A stretch of DNA of 64,000 nucleotides from Nakamurella aerolata (GCF_013002705.1 NZ_JABEND010000010.1:90370-154369); one strand, 5' to 3'; positions 27,397 to 36,471 are shown, numbered from the stretch's first letter. The notes: generated by a model not told the origin, from the letters alone. Numbers and translations: made by a program.

Positions 27397-28479
27397 TCAG
27401 TGCAGCTGGGTCAGCTGCGGCAGCCGTTGCACCGCGGCGGCCAGGGCAGCGGGATCGGCATCGCAGTAACCGGCCCAGCCGGCCAGGAACGCGTCGTCGA
27501 CGCCGTCAGGGCCGGTGATCCTGGCGTCCAGAACTGTCGGCAGGCCGTACCGCTGCAGCAGCTCGCGGAAGGCCAGCAGCTGCTGGTCCGGCGCGTCGTT
27601 CAGGATCAGCTGCACCAGCAGCCCGGTGCCGACCACCTCGCCGTGCAGCAGCTGAGGTTCGGCAACGCGGTTGCGGTGCATGTAGTACATGGCATGAGCG
27701 ACGCCGGTGCGAGTGGGCGGTTGGGTGCCGGTCACCAACGCCGCGCCGACCGTGTTGGCGAGTATCAGCACGTCGTCGGCCGCCAGCCCGCCGGGAGCCG
27801 CGCCGCGCAGCCGCTCGGCTATCTGGTGATGGATCTGCTCTGCGACGCCGGCCGCAAGCTGAGCCGGCCACGGCAGCGCATCCGTTGCGCCCCAACGCTC
27901 CTGCAGCTGCCATTGCAACTCGAGGTACTTGGCCATGGCGTCGAACGCGCCGGCCACCAGCAGCCGTTCCGGAGCGGCGGACACGATCCGACGCGGAATC
28001 AACAGCTCTCGGACGGTGGCCACCTGGCGCGCCGTGGCATAACCGCCGCTGGGCGTGTAGAGCACCGAAAGTGTTGCGGCACAAGCACAGGTGGCCGCAC
28101 TGGTCGGTACCGTCACCACCGGGACCGTGGCAAGATCGCCGGTGGCCTTGGCGACGTCGAGCACCTTGCCGCCGCCGACGATCACGTCGACAGCTGCGGT
28201 GCCGGGTTCGCCGGTCCATCCCAGTTGTGCCGCGGTGTCGGCCACCAGCTCCGCCGTCACCGCGCCGGGCACCGGCACCGTGATCGCGCCGGGTGGCGGC
28301 CAGGCAACCCCGGCTGTGCGCAATTCGCCGGCCAGCAACCGGTGACCGACGCCGCCGACCACCAGCCCCACCCGCGGCCCGTAGCCGGACAAGGTCAGCG
28401 GGAGCGCTCGGTCCAGACCGTCATCGATGACGATGCGGCCGGGACCGAGCGCGAAACCGCCGCTCGGCAGCAGATCCAC
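27397..28479 (-). CDS. Iron/zinc-dependent alcohol dehydrogenase fold, glycerol-dehydrogenase-like
   Basis: 360 aa, of the glycerol (or glycerol-1-phosphate) dehydrogenase and dehydroquinate synthase-like superfamily. NAD(P)-binding loops: VGLVVGGVGH and IVGGGKVLDVAKATGD, with TVPTSAAT. The likely metal ligands are Asp in VAGAFDAMAKY and His in GVAHAMYYM and LLHGEVVGTGLL. The substrate cannot be told from the sequence. GTG 28479 starts five bases after the sucB stop on the same strand, so it seems to ride on the sucB transcript, although a link to the TCA cycle is not obvious. Confidence 0.82.
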   Translation of the reverse strand: MDLLPSGGFALGPGRIVIDDGLDRALPLTLSGYGPRVGLVVGGVGHRLLAGELRTAGVAWPPPGAITVPVPGAVTAELVADTAAQLGWTGEPGTAAVDVIVGGGKVLDVAKATGDLATVPVVTVPTSAATCACAATLSVLYTPSGGYATARQVATVRELLIPRRIVSAAPERLLVAGAFDAMAKYLELQWQLQERWGATDALPWPAQLAAGVAEQIHHQIAERLRGAAPGGLAADDVLILANTVGAALVTGTQPPTRTGVAHAMYYMHRNRVAEPQLLHGEVVGTGLLVQLILNDAPDQQLLAFRELLQRYGLPTVLDARITGPDGVDDAFLAGWAGYCDADPAALAAAVQRLPQLTQLH

Positions 28480-28484
28480 AGCTG

Positions 28485-30512
28485 CTACAGACCCAACTCG
28501 CCCTCGAACTCGCCGGCCTCGATGCGCTTCTTGACCGCATTGAGGAACCTGGCGGCGTCGGCACCGTCGATGGTCCTGTGGTCGTAGCTGAGCGCGACGT
28601 AGGCCATTGAGCGGATGGCGATCACATCGTCACCGTCGGCGTCGGTCACCACCACCGGGCGCTTCACCACCGCTCCGGTCACCATGATCGCCGACTGCGG
28701 GGGAGTGAAGATGGCGGTGTCGAACAGCGCCCCGACGCTGCCGGTGTTGGTCAGCGAGAAGGTGCCACCGGACAGCTCGTCCGGCCCGATCTTGTTGCTA
28801 CGGGTGCGTTCTGCCAGATCGGCGATCTTGCGGGCGATACCGCCGAGGTTCAGGTCGTCGGCATTCTTGATCACCGGAACGATGAGCCCGCGCGGGGTGT
28901 CGACCGCCATGCCGAGGTTCACCGTCGGGTGGTAGGTGATCTCCTTCAGGTCATCGGACAACGTGGAGTTGATGACCGGGTACACCTTCGCGGCCTCGAC
29001 GGCGGCCTTGACGAAGAACGGCAGGAACGACAGCTTCACGCCCTCGCGCTGTTCGAAGCTCTTCTTGGCCTGCTGACGCAGCTTCGCGACCTTGGTGACG
29101 TCGACCTCGATCACCGTGGTCAGCTGCGCCGAGGTCTGCAGCGCCGCCACCATGTTCTTGGCGATGGTCTGCCGGATCCGCGGGGTCTTCTGCGTGGTGC
29201 CGAGCAGCTTGGTCGCCGCCTCGTCCGGCACCGGAGCGCCGCTGCCGGCCGGCTGCCCTGCTGCCGCGGCCGGCGCGCCGGACGCCGCCGGTGCGGTGGT
29301 GGCCGCCCCGGCAGCCTTCGCCGCCTTGACCACGTCCTCCCGGCGGATGCGGCCGCCGACGCCCGTGCCCTGCACCGTCGAGAGATCGACTCCGTTGTCG
29401 GCGGCGAGCTTGCGGATCACCGGCGTGACATAGCCGGCAGCACCTGCGCCACCGGCGTCCTTGGGGCTGAGCGACTCGGTGGCCTTGGCCGCCGGGGCCG
29501 AAGCTGCCGGAGCCGCGGACGCCTGCGACGCGGCCTGCGATCGGCCGGGCGTCGAACCGCTGCCCTCGGCGGTGACTTCGTCCTCCTTCTCCGCCGCTTG
29601 CGGGGAGCCGGAGGGTTCGATCTCGTCCAGCGGCTCGGCCTGCTTGCTCGGCTGGTTTGTTGGCTGCTGGGCCGGCCGGCTCGGTTCCGCCGCCGACTGC
29701 TCGGCAGAGCCGGCGCCGTCGGAGCCGGAGCCGGAGTCGGAACCCGAGTCAGAATCAGAGCTGGAACCGGAGTCGTCGCTCGCGCCGGAGCCGGAGCCGG
29801 CGGACGCATCACCGATGACGGCGAGCTGGCCACCGACCTCGACCGTCTCGTCCACCTGGGCGTTGATCTGAAGCAGCGTGCCGGCCACCGGTGACGGAAT
29901 CTCGGTGTCGACCTTGTCGGTGGATACCTCCAGCAGCGGTTCGTCCACCGCGACCTCGTCACCCACCTGCTTGAGCCAGTTGGTGACGGTGCCCTCGGTG
30001 ACCGACTCGCCCATCTCCGGCAGGGTCACGGGGGTGCCATTGCCGGATCCTCCGCCCGAGCTCGAACCCGTTCCTGCTGTGGGCTTTTCGGCTGGTTGCT
30101 CGGTGTCCGACGACGGCGCTTCCGGTGCCTCGGACGCGGCCGGAGCTGCTTCCGGTTCCGGCTGCGCCTGCTCGGCGGCGTCATCGTCGTTGGCGTCGGC
30201 ACCGGTGCTGTCGGCACCGCCGGAGTTGTCGGCGGATTGGTCCGCTGAGCCGGAGTCGTCGGCGCCCGAACCGGAACCGTCGCCGATGATCGCCAGGTCC
30301 GCGCCCACCTCGGCGGTCTCGTCCTCCGGCACCAGGATCTTCTCCAAGGTGCCGGCGACCGGTGACGGAATTTCGGTGTCGACCTTGTCGGTGGACACCT
30401 CCAGCAGCGGTTCGTCGACCGCCACCTCGTCCCCCTCGGCCTTGAGCCAGCGGGTGACCGTGCCCTCGGTGACGCTCTCACCGAGGGCGGGCATCTGCAC
30501 GGACTGCGACAT
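28485..30512 (-). CDS. sucB: Dihydrolipoamide acyltransferase (E2), 2-oxoglutarate dehydrogenase type
   Basis: 675 aa. Two lipoyl domains near residues 2-78 and 162-237, each with the lipoylated Lys in EVSTDKVDTEIPSPVAGTL. They are joined by acidic Ser/Asp/Glu/Ala linkers. The E3-binding domain lies around residues 361-396 (TPVIRKLAADNGVDLSTVQGTGVGGRIRREDV). The catalytic domain ends with SYDHRTIDGADAARF, the HxxxD motif with His near residue 645. Compared with the mycobacterial DlaT (about 550 aa) the linkers are long. lpd (E3) lies about 100 nt upstream on the same strand, so E3 and E2 are likely co-expressed. Confidence 0.94.
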   Translation of the reverse strand: MSQSVQMPALGESVTEGTVTRWLKAEGDEVAVDEPLLEVSTDKVDTEIPSPVAGTLEKILVPEDETAEVGADLAIIGDGSGSGADDSGSADQSADNSGGADSTGADANDDDAAEQAQPEPEAAPAASEAPEAPSSDTEQPAEKPTAGTGSSSGGGSGNGTPVTLPEMGESVTEGTVTNWLKQVGDEVAVDEPLLEVSTDKVDTEIPSPVAGTLLQINAQVDETVEVGGQLAVIGDASAGSGSGASDDSGSSSDSDSGSDSGSGSDGAGSAEQSAAEPSRPAQQPTNQPSKQAEPLDEIEPSGSPQAAEKEDEVTAEGSGSTPGRSQAASQASAAPAASAPAAKATESLSPKDAGGAGAAGYVTPVIRKLAADNGVDLSTVQGTGVGGRIRREDVVKAAKAAGAATTAPAASGAPAAAAGQPAGSGAPVPDEAATKLLGTTQKTPRIRQTIAKNMVAALQTSAQLTTVIEVDVTKVAKLRQQAKKSFEQREGVKLSFLPFFVKAAVEAAKVYPVINSTLSDDLKEITYHPTVNLGMAVDTPRGLIVPVIKNADDLNLGGIARKIADLAERTRSNKIGPDELSGGTFSLTNTGSVGALFDTAIFTPPQSAIMVTGAVVKRPVVVTDADGDDVIAIRSMAYVALSYDHRTIDGADAARFLNAVKKRIEAGEFEGELGL

Positions 30513-30618
30513 GGGTTCTCCTTCTTCGGGTTCGGCGCGAAGTTCCGGCCGGCGTGACTGCTGTCAGTTCACCGCAGCTGCGGTGTGCGCGCGAGTCGGC
30601 GCCGGTGCTGACGGTCGA

Positions 30619-31995
30619 TCAGTGGGCGGCGTGCAGTGGCTTGCCGGCCATCGCCAGCATGGTCTCGCCGATGGATTCGTACTGCGTCGGGTGGGCGTGG
30701 ATCAACGGTGCGACGTCTTCCGGGTGTGCCTCCCAGTTGACGATCAGCTGGGCCTCGGCGAGCAGCTCGCCGATCCGGCCACCGACCATGTGCACCCCGA
30801 CGATCGGCCCGTCCTTCACCCTGACCGCTTTGATTCCGCCTGCGGTGCGCAGGATGTCGGACTTGCCGTTGCCGGCGAGGTTGTAGGTGTAGGTCTCGAC
30901 CTGATCGTCGCCGTACTGCTTCTTGGCCATGTCTTCGGTCAGGCCGACCGACGCCACCTGCGGGTCGCAGTAGGTGACCCGCGGAATGTTGCTGTCCGGC
31001 ACCACCACCGGGTTGAGCCCGGCGATCTCCTCCGCGGCGAAAATGCCCTGCTGGAAGCCGCGGTGCGCCAGCTGCAAGCCGGGGACGATGTCGCCGATCG
31101 CGTACACGTGGTCGACGTTGGTGTGCAGCCGCTCGTCGGTCAGCACGAAGCCGCGGTCCATGGCAATGCCCTGCTCGGCGAAGCCGGTGCCGTCGGTGGC
31201 AGGTCCGCGGCCCACCGCAACCAGCAGCAGGTCGGCCTTCAGCTCGGTGCCGTCCTCCAGGGTGACGGTGACGCCGGAATCGTCCTGGGTGACCTTGGAG
31301 AACTTCACCCCGGTCTTGAAGTTGATCTTGCGCTTGCGGAAGGCCCGCTCCAGCTGTTTGCCCAGCCACGGATCTTCGGCCGGCACCAGCGACGGCAGCG
31401 CCTCGACGATGGTGACGTCGGAGCCGAAGGAGCTCCAGATGCTGGCGAACTCGACGCCGATGACGCCGCCGCCGAGCACGATCGCCGACTGCGGCACCCA
31501 CTGCAGCCCGAGGGCCTGCTCGGAGGTGATCACCCGACCCTCGATGTCAAGGCCGGGCAGGCTGCGCGAGTACGAGCCGGTGGCCAGGATCAGATCTTTG
31601 CCGGTGTAGGTGGTGTCGCCGACCTTCACCGAGGTGCCGCCGACGTAGGTGCCCTCGCCGGCCACCACCTCGATGCCGTGCCCCTTGATCAACCCGGTGA
31701 GGCCCTTGAAGTGCTTGCCGACGATCGAGTCCTTGTACTTGTGCAGGCCCTCGATGTCGACGCCGTCGAAGTTGACCTTGAGCCCGACGTCGGCGGCGTG
31801 CTGCGCCTCGTCGGCCACCTCGGCCGAGTGCAGCAGCGTCTTGGTGGGAATGCAGCCCCGGTGCAGACAGGTGCCGCCGAGCTTGTCCTTCTCGATCAGC
31901 ACCACCTTCATGCCGAGTTCGGCGCCGCGGATGGCCGCGGCGTATCCCGCTACTCCGCCGCCGAGAATCACAAGGTCGACGTTGGTGTCCGTCAT
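30619..31995 (-). CDS. lpd: Dihydrolipoamide dehydrogenase (E3)
   Basis: Flavoprotein that re-oxidises lipoamide with NAD+. 458 aa. FAD loop VILGGGVAGYAAAIRGAELG, redox disulfide Cys43 and Cys48 in GGTCLHRGCIPTKT, NAD loop VLGGGVIGVEFASIW, second FAD motif HVYAIGDIVPGLQLAH, and the active His-Glu pair in HAHPTQYESIGE. It starts at ATG 31995. It precedes sucB on the same strand. Confidence 0.96.
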   Translation of the reverse strand: MTDTNVDLVILGGGVAGYAAAIRGAELGMKVVLIEKDKLGGTCLHRGCIPTKTLLHSAEVADEAQHAADVGLKVNFDGVDIEGLHKYKDSIVGKHFKGLTGLIKGHGIEVVAGEGTYVGGTSVKVGDTTYTGKDLILATGSYSRSLPGLDIEGRVITSEQALGLQWVPQSAIVLGGGVIGVEFASIWSSFGSDVTIVEALPSLVPAEDPWLGKQLERAFRKRKINFKTGVKFSKVTQDDSGVTVTLEDGTELKADLLLVAVGRGPATDGTGFAEQGIAMDRGFVLTDERLHTNVDHVYAIGDIVPGLQLAHRGFQQGIFAAEEIAGLNPVVVPDSNIPRVTYCDPQVASVGLTEDMAKKQYGDDQVETYTYNLAGNGKSDILRTAGGIKAVRVKDGPIVGVHMVGGRIGELLAEAQLIVNWEAHPEDVAPLIHAHPTQYESIGETMLAMAGKPLHAAH

Positions 31996-32249
31996 TGCTG
32001 GGCTGCTCCTTGATCGGTTCGATCGCCGTGGTGGGCGCCGCCGCCGGGTCAGCCATCGACCTCCGGCTCCGTTGCTGGGCCGGACGCCGCTGGCGAGGCG
32101 GTGGAACGCCGCGACGCCGGCCGCGTTCTTGCGCCGGGCACGCGTCGCAGTGTGCCGATCAGGATCGGTCTGTGCGGCACGCCTCCTCTATCTTGGCACT
32201 CCGCAGCGGTGGTCCGCGGGCCGGGGCGACCTCGCGGCATACTGGAGTA

Positions 32250-32612
32250 ATGGGGCTATTCACGCGGCGGTCGAAGCAGACCGGGCAATCCGGGGCGAAG
32301 CCGTCGCGCCGCGAGGCCCAGGCCACCTCCGATGCCCTGGCCGAGTGGGTGGCCAACCGGCGCGGCGTAGAGGTGTACGTCGAACCGAAGACGGCCGTCA
32401 CCGAGAACAGCGTGCTGCTGGTGGCGCACGACGGCGAGTTCACCCGCCGCCGGGTGCCATCGCCCGATGTGGCCCGCACCTTCGCCCGCAAACACGGCCT
32501 GCCGATCTACGACGCGACCGTCGTCGGCTACCCGCAACGCATGCGCGACTACTCGCGTCGCGAGACCATCCAGCGGCAGCGCGAGCTGCGCAAGGCTCTC
32601 GACGAGGGCTGA
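32250..32612 (+). CDS. Small conserved hypothetical protein, 120 aa
   Basis: I do not recognise the family. It is a basic soluble protein (MGLFTRRSKQ start) with a compact core (LAEWVANRRGVEVYVEPKTAVTENSVLLVAHDGEFTRRRV, then FARKHGLPIYDATVVGYPQRMRDYSRR) and a charged helical C-terminus. The mixed beta-alpha pattern and lack of low complexity speak for a real gene. ATG 32250 has only GGAG two bases upstream, so it may be leaderless or weakly translated. It diverges from lpd by about 250 nt and converges on pepA. Confidence 0.7.
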   Translation: MGLFTRRSKQTGQSGAKPSRREAQATSDALAEWVANRRGVEVYVEPKTAVTENSVLLVAHDGEFTRRRVPSPDVARTFARKHGLPIYDATVVGYPQRMRDYSRRETIQRQRELRKALDEG

Positions 32613-32670
32613 GGTCCGGCGGCCGAGCGCGGGTGGCGCGGCCCCGTCCCGCCGCCGCGCCACCCGCACC

Positions 32671-32735
32671 CCGATCAGCCTCAGTCCGATCAGCCGAAGA
32701 CCGATCGGCCGAAGACCGATCGGCCCGCAGTCCGA
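32671..32735 (+). repeat. 15-nt tandem repeats before the pepA stop
   Basis: CCGATCAGCC, CGAAGACCGATCGGC, CGAAGACCGATCGGC and CAGTCCGATCA form about four degenerate 15-nt units, each with a GATC. They lie between two convergent genes, and a terminator-like role is possible. Confidence 0.7.
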
Positions 32736-34517
32736 TCAAGCGTCGGCCAGGTCCTCCATGGTGGCGAGCAGGGTGCGCACCGGCACCCCGGTGCCGCCCT
32801 TGGTGGTGTAGCCGTACGGCGCGCCGGGATGGAACGCCGGCCCGGCCACATCGAGATGCGCCCAGGGCAGCTCGTCGGGGACGAAGGCCGCCAGATAGTG
32901 CGCCGCGGTGAGCATCCCGCCCTCGCGGCCGGCGCCGACGTTCTGGATGTCGGCAAGGTACGACTGCAGACCCTCGCGCAGTTCCTCGGGCATCGGCATC
33001 GCCCAGCCGCCCTCGCCGGTTTGCCTGGCCAGCTCGGCCACCCTGTCCCGCAGCTCGTCTGTGCCCATCACGCCCATGGTGCGGTTGCCGAGGGCCACCA
33101 CCTGCGCGCCGGTGAGCGTCGCGGTCTCGAGCAGGTAGTCGGGGTTGTCCTCAGCGGCTCTGACAATGGCGTCGGCCAGGATGATCCGTCCCTCGGCGTC
33201 GGTGTTGAGGATGTGAGATGTCTTGCCCTGCTTGCCTTTGCCCGCGTAGTGGGTGATCACGTCGGCCGGCCGGTAGGCGCTTCCGGAAGGCAGATTCTCG
33301 GCCAGCGGCACGGTCGCGGTGACGGCCACCGGCAGTCCCAGCGCGGCGGCGCCGATGGTGGCAGCGACAACGGCGGCTGCACCGGACATGTCGCTGGTCA
33401 TCTCGACCATGCCGGGCATCGGCTTCAGCGAGAGGCCGCCGGAGTCGTAGGTGACGCCCTTGCCCACCAACGCGATCTTCGCCGCCGGCCGGGCCGGACG
33501 GTAGCTGAGCCGCAGCAGCCGCGGTGGCCGGGCCGAGCCGGCGCCGACCGCGAGGATTCCCCCGAAACCCTTTTGCTGCAAAGCTTTCTCGTCCAGCACC
33601 TCAACGGTGAGCCCGGCGGCGGCACCGGCCTGCGCCGCCCGCTCGGCGAATGCCGCTGGGGGAAGGTCGTTCGGCGGGGTGTTGATCAGGTCGCGCGCCA
33701 GCAGCACCGCTTCGGCCGTGACGACGGCCCGCCGCAGCACTTCCTTTGCGGCCTTGTCGGCGCTGGGCACCAGTAGCTTCACCGAGCGCACCGGCGGCTT
33801 GCTCGGCTGCTTGTAGCCGGCAAACACGTAGCCGCCCAACGCCAATCCCTCGACCGTCGCGGCCAGGTCGATGGCCGACAGGGTGGTCGCGACCTCGCCG
33901 AGACCGGCGACCGCGCGGGCGGCGTTGCCCGCTGCCTTGCGCACCCGTTCGGCGTCCAGCCTGTAGATCTCGCCCAGCCCGACCAGCACCAGCCGGTCCG
34001 CGGCCACCAGGTCGGTCCCTGGGACCGTGGCGACCTCACCGAGGGCGCCGCTGATGCCGGCCAACTCGGCGGCCCGCTGCACCTGCGCCCACGGTGACTG
34101 CGGCTCCGGCTCGAACGGCAACACCGCGCCGGCGTGTTCCTCCGCGCCGGTGTGCAGCCCGACGATCAGCGCATCGGCCTTCACCTTGCCGGGATCAGCG
34201 GTGGTCAGGCTGAACTGCGGTGGCGCGGTCGACGCCGCGGTACCGGCGCCGGTGCCGGCAGCCCGGGCGGCGGACGCCCGTCGCCGCCGGGCCGGTGCCG
34301 CAGCTGTTGCCGCCGGGGTTTTTGTGTTGGCACGCTTGGGCTTTGCGCCGGACGCGCTGGCCGTGCTCGCCGAGGAGGTAGCGCCGGTGCCACCGGCGGA
34401 AGTATTGCGGGTGGATGTACCGCGGTGAGAAGCGCTACGGCTGGAGGCGCTGCGGCCGGAGGCGCTGGGTTTACTTCCGGACGAAACACTGCGCGGCGCT
34501 GCGGACTGGCGAGCCAT
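32736..34517 (-). CDS. pepA: Leucyl aminopeptidase (M17) with a disordered N-terminal extension
   Basis: Two-metal cytosolic aminopeptidase. The catalytic domain has VGKGVTYDSGGLSLKP (metal-binding Lys and Asp), MTSDMSGAAAV and the family signature NTDAEGRIILADA. 593 aa in all; homologues have about 500. The first ~100 residues are a Ser/Thr/Ala/Arg-rich segment (SASSRSASHRGTSTRNTSAG) that looks disordered. ATG 34517 gives the whole extension; a start further in cannot be excluded, although the long frame is open and begins with a plausible MARQS. It lies 57 nt after the stressosome operon on the same strand. Confidence 0.92.
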   Translation of the reverse strand: MARQSAAPRSVSSGSKPSASGRSASSRSASHRGTSTRNTSAGGTGATSSASTASASGAKPKRANTKTPAATAAAPARRRRASAARAAGTGAGTAASTAPPQFSLTTADPGKVKADALIVGLHTGAEEHAGAVLPFEPEPQSPWAQVQRAAELAGISGALGEVATVPGTDLVAADRLVLVGLGEIYRLDAERVRKAAGNAARAVAGLGEVATTLSAIDLAATVEGLALGGYVFAGYKQPSKPPVRSVKLLVPSADKAAKEVLRRAVVTAEAVLLARDLINTPPNDLPPAAFAERAAQAGAAAGLTVEVLDEKALQQKGFGGILAVGAGSARPPRLLRLSYRPARPAAKIALVGKGVTYDSGGLSLKPMPGMVEMTSDMSGAAAVVAATIGAAALGLPVAVTATVPLAENLPSGSAYRPADVITHYAGKGKQGKTSHILNTDAEGRIILADAIVRAAEDNPDYLLETATLTGAQVVALGNRTMGVMGTDELRDRVAELARQTGEGGWAMPMPEELREGLQSYLADIQNVGAGREGGMLTAAHYLAAFVPDELPWAHLDVAGPAFHPGAPYGYTTKGGTGVPVRTLLATMEDLADA

Positions 34518-34574
34518 GAAGTCTCCAAAAGGGGTATGAGAGCTTGATCGGATGCGGCCAAGGGTATCGGCCGG

Positions 34575-34901
34575 TCAGCTCGGCTCGTCCAGACCGCCGG
34601 CGCCGCGGGCCATTTCGTAGCTGGCGGTCACCTCGAGGAAGAACTCGGCGGCCACCGTGGTGAGCTCGGCGGCCTCGCCGGGAGCGCCGTCGCCGATGGC
34701 CCGGCTGAGCGCGTCATGATGAATCCGCACCAACTCCAGCAGGCTGACGCCGGCCGCGACACTGTCGCGACCGAGGTCGTAACCCGCCAGCCGAGCGGTC
34801 TCGTCCTGCCGGCTGATGAACCGCAGCAGGAACACCAGGTAGTTCTGGGCGATCCGCGCCAGGTCGGCACCCCGCTCACCGGCCGGCGCCCGGTCAGTCA
34901 C
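34575..34901 (-). CDS. Stand-alone RsbU N-terminal (RsbT-binding) domain protein
   Basis: 108 aa, all helical. ADLARIAQNYLVFLLRFISR, SLLELVRIHHDALSRAI and AAEFFLEVTASYEMARG correspond to the helices of the RsbU N-terminal domain of B. subtilis, including the SIHRKVLKEL- and FLIEVMIGYGMAY-type helices. The PP2C phosphatase part of RsbU is absent. In Bacillus this domain is where RsbT docks; here it can only bind, so it may be a decoy, an adaptor or an inhibitor. GTG 34901 overlaps the rsbS stop by eight bases (GTGACTGA). Confidence 0.8.
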   Translation of the reverse strand: MTDRAPAGERGADLARIAQNYLVFLLRFISRQDETARLAGYDLGRDSVAAGVSLLELVRIHHDALSRAIGDGAPGEAAELTTVAAEFFLEVTASYEMARGAGGLDEPS

Positions 34902-35292
34902 CGAGCGGGCCGCGCACCGGCCGGCGGGGCACCCTGGCGTTCAGGTACGCCAGCCCCTCCTCCAGATCGAGGGCGGTGGGCACCCCGGCTGTGCCCATCC
35001 CCAGCTGCACCATCGCGAAGGCCACGTCCGGCTGGATACCGACGATCACCGTGAGCGCGCCGCGCAGTCGCGCCATTTCGGCAATCGTGGCCAACGTCTT
35101 GGCGCCGAAGGAATCCAACACATCGAGCGCGGCGACGTCGATGATCACCCCGTTGCTGCGGTACCGGCCGATCTGCTCGACCAGGTTGTTGCGCAGCCGG
35201 ATCATCTCGGAGTCGTCCAGGGCAGTGTGCACCGATGCGATCAGGTAAGAATCCTGTCGCAGAATCGATACCAGCGCCGGACCGGAGCTCAC
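34894..35292 (-). CDS. rsbS: Stressosome STAS protein RsbS
   Basis: 132 aa, a single STAS domain. VSILRQDSYLIASVHTALDDSEM, then GVIIDVAALDVLDSFGAKTL holds the phosphorylatable Ser61 (equivalent to Ser59 of B. subtilis RsbS). RsbS and RsbR build the icosahedral stressosome that holds RsbT until Ser/Thr phosphorylation releases it. GTG 35292 overlaps the rsbR stop by four bases (GTGA). A tail PRRPVRGPLGD extends beyond the domain. Confidence 0.93.
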   Translation of the reverse strand: MSSGPALVSILRQDSYLIASVHTALDDSEMIRLRNNLVEQIGRYRSNGVIIDVAALDVLDSFGAKTLATIAEMARLRGALTVIVGIQPDVAFAMVQLGMGTAGVPTALDLEEGLAYLNARVPRRPVRGPLGD

Positions 35293-36392
35293 GTCTCGTT
35301 CACGCCATCCTGTCGAGTCACGTTGTAGCCGAGCAGCCGCTCGGCTTCTTCAAGACCGCCCTGCAGATCGCCGATGGTGTTCATCTTGCTGAGGTCGACG
35401 CCGATCGTCACCAGCGTCTGCGCGATGGTCGGCGACAACCCGGTAATGATGACGCTTGCGCCCATCAGCCGTGACGCGTCGACCGTCTGCACCAGGTGAT
35501 TGGCCACCGTCGCGTCGACGTCGGGGGCGCCGGTGATGTCGATGACGACCACCTTGGCGCGGTGGGTGCGGATCCCGGACAGCAACTGCTCGGTGACCTG
35601 GCGAGCACGTTCGGAGTCGAGCACCCCGATGATCGGAAGGATCAGCAGCCGCTCGCGCACCGGCAGTACCGGGGTGGACAGCTCCCTGATCGAGTCCTGC
35701 TGCTGCCGGATCACCCGCTCGCGCTCCTCGACGAACGACACCGCCACCGTGTTGGCGATCCGGTTCGCCGCCGGCTCGTAGGCATCGAGCACCCGGTTCA
35801 GCAACGCGAAGTTGCCCTGGTACTTCTCGAACAGCGAGCGGGCCAGCACGTCGCGCAGCAGCAGCACGATGCCGACCACCTCGTGCGTCTCCACCCCGCG
35901 CGGAATGATCCGCTCGGAAAGATCGCGGGCGTAGTGCTGCAGGGCCTCGACGCTGCCGGTCTCCAGCACCTCGACGTAGTTGTCGTAGACCGAAGAGGTC
36001 TCGGTGGCCATCTCCTGCGCCGTCATCGCCTCCAGCAGATGGGCGTCGCGGATCCGGGCCGCCCACTGATCGCGCAACTTGGCCCGGTGTTGCTGTAGGT
36101 GCGCGGTGAGCTGGGTGAGCAACTCGGCGTTGGCGTTCTGCTCCGAGTCGCTCGGTGCCGGCGGCTGGCCGGTGGCGGCCGGCGGCTGTGCGGCGGCGAA
36201 CCCGTCCGGGCCGGCAGTGCTGTTGGGGTTGGCGGCGCTGTTGGGGTTGGCGGCGCTGTTCGGGTCGGGGACGCCGGCCGCTGGCGCCGGGTGCAGCGAC
36301 GCGGCCCAGGCCGCGTCGGCGCTGGGTTCGGTGTCTTGTTCACCGCGCCGGCCCGCCGGGTCGGCGGCCGGACCTGGCTGGTACTCGGTCAT
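35289..36392 (-). CDS. rsbR: Stressosome RsbR-type protein (RsbRD N-domain + STAS)
   Basis: 367 aa. A disordered N-terminus with NSAANPNSAANPNST repeats (to residue ~90), a helical RsbRD-like sensor domain (~92-230; WAARIRDAHLLEAMTAQEM, DLSERIIPRGVETHEVVGI), then STAS (~239-355). The B. subtilis Thr205 equivalent is Thr326 (TIAQTLVTIGVDLS). The Thr171 position reads Ala294, followed by Thr295 (DVDATVANH). The sensor lacks a haem or flavin signature, so the input is unknown. ATG 36392 has AGAAGGAAG upstream. It follows the sigma-RsbT gene by 79 nt. Confidence 0.92.
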   Translation of the reverse strand: MTEYQPGPAADPAGRRGEQDTEPSADAAWAASLHPAPAAGVPDPNSAANPNSAANPNSTAGPDGFAAAQPPAATGQPPAPSDSEQNANAELLTQLTAHLQQHRAKLRDQWAARIRDAHLLEAMTAQEMATETSSVYDNYVEVLETGSVEALQHYARDLSERIIPRGVETHEVVGIVLLLRDVLARSLFEKYQGNFALLNRVLDAYEPAANRIANTVAVSFVEERERVIRQQQDSIRELSTPVLPVRERLLILPIIGVLDSERARQVTEQLLSGIRTHRAKVVVIDITGAPDVDATVANHLVQTVDASRLMGASVIITGLSPTIAQTLVTIGVDLSKMNTIGDLQGGLEEAERLLGYNVTRQDGVNET

Positions 36393-36471
36393 CGTTGCTT
36401 CCTTCTAGTCGGAGTCGGTGGTCTGCTCGGCCGCGGCATTGCCGCCGGCGTGATTGCCGAGAACTGTTGCC

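Noticed and set aside
29878..32013. Long plus-strand frame opposite sucB and lpd
   Set aside because: Crosses two well-supported genes on the other strand and has only Ser/Pro/Ala low-complexity sequence.
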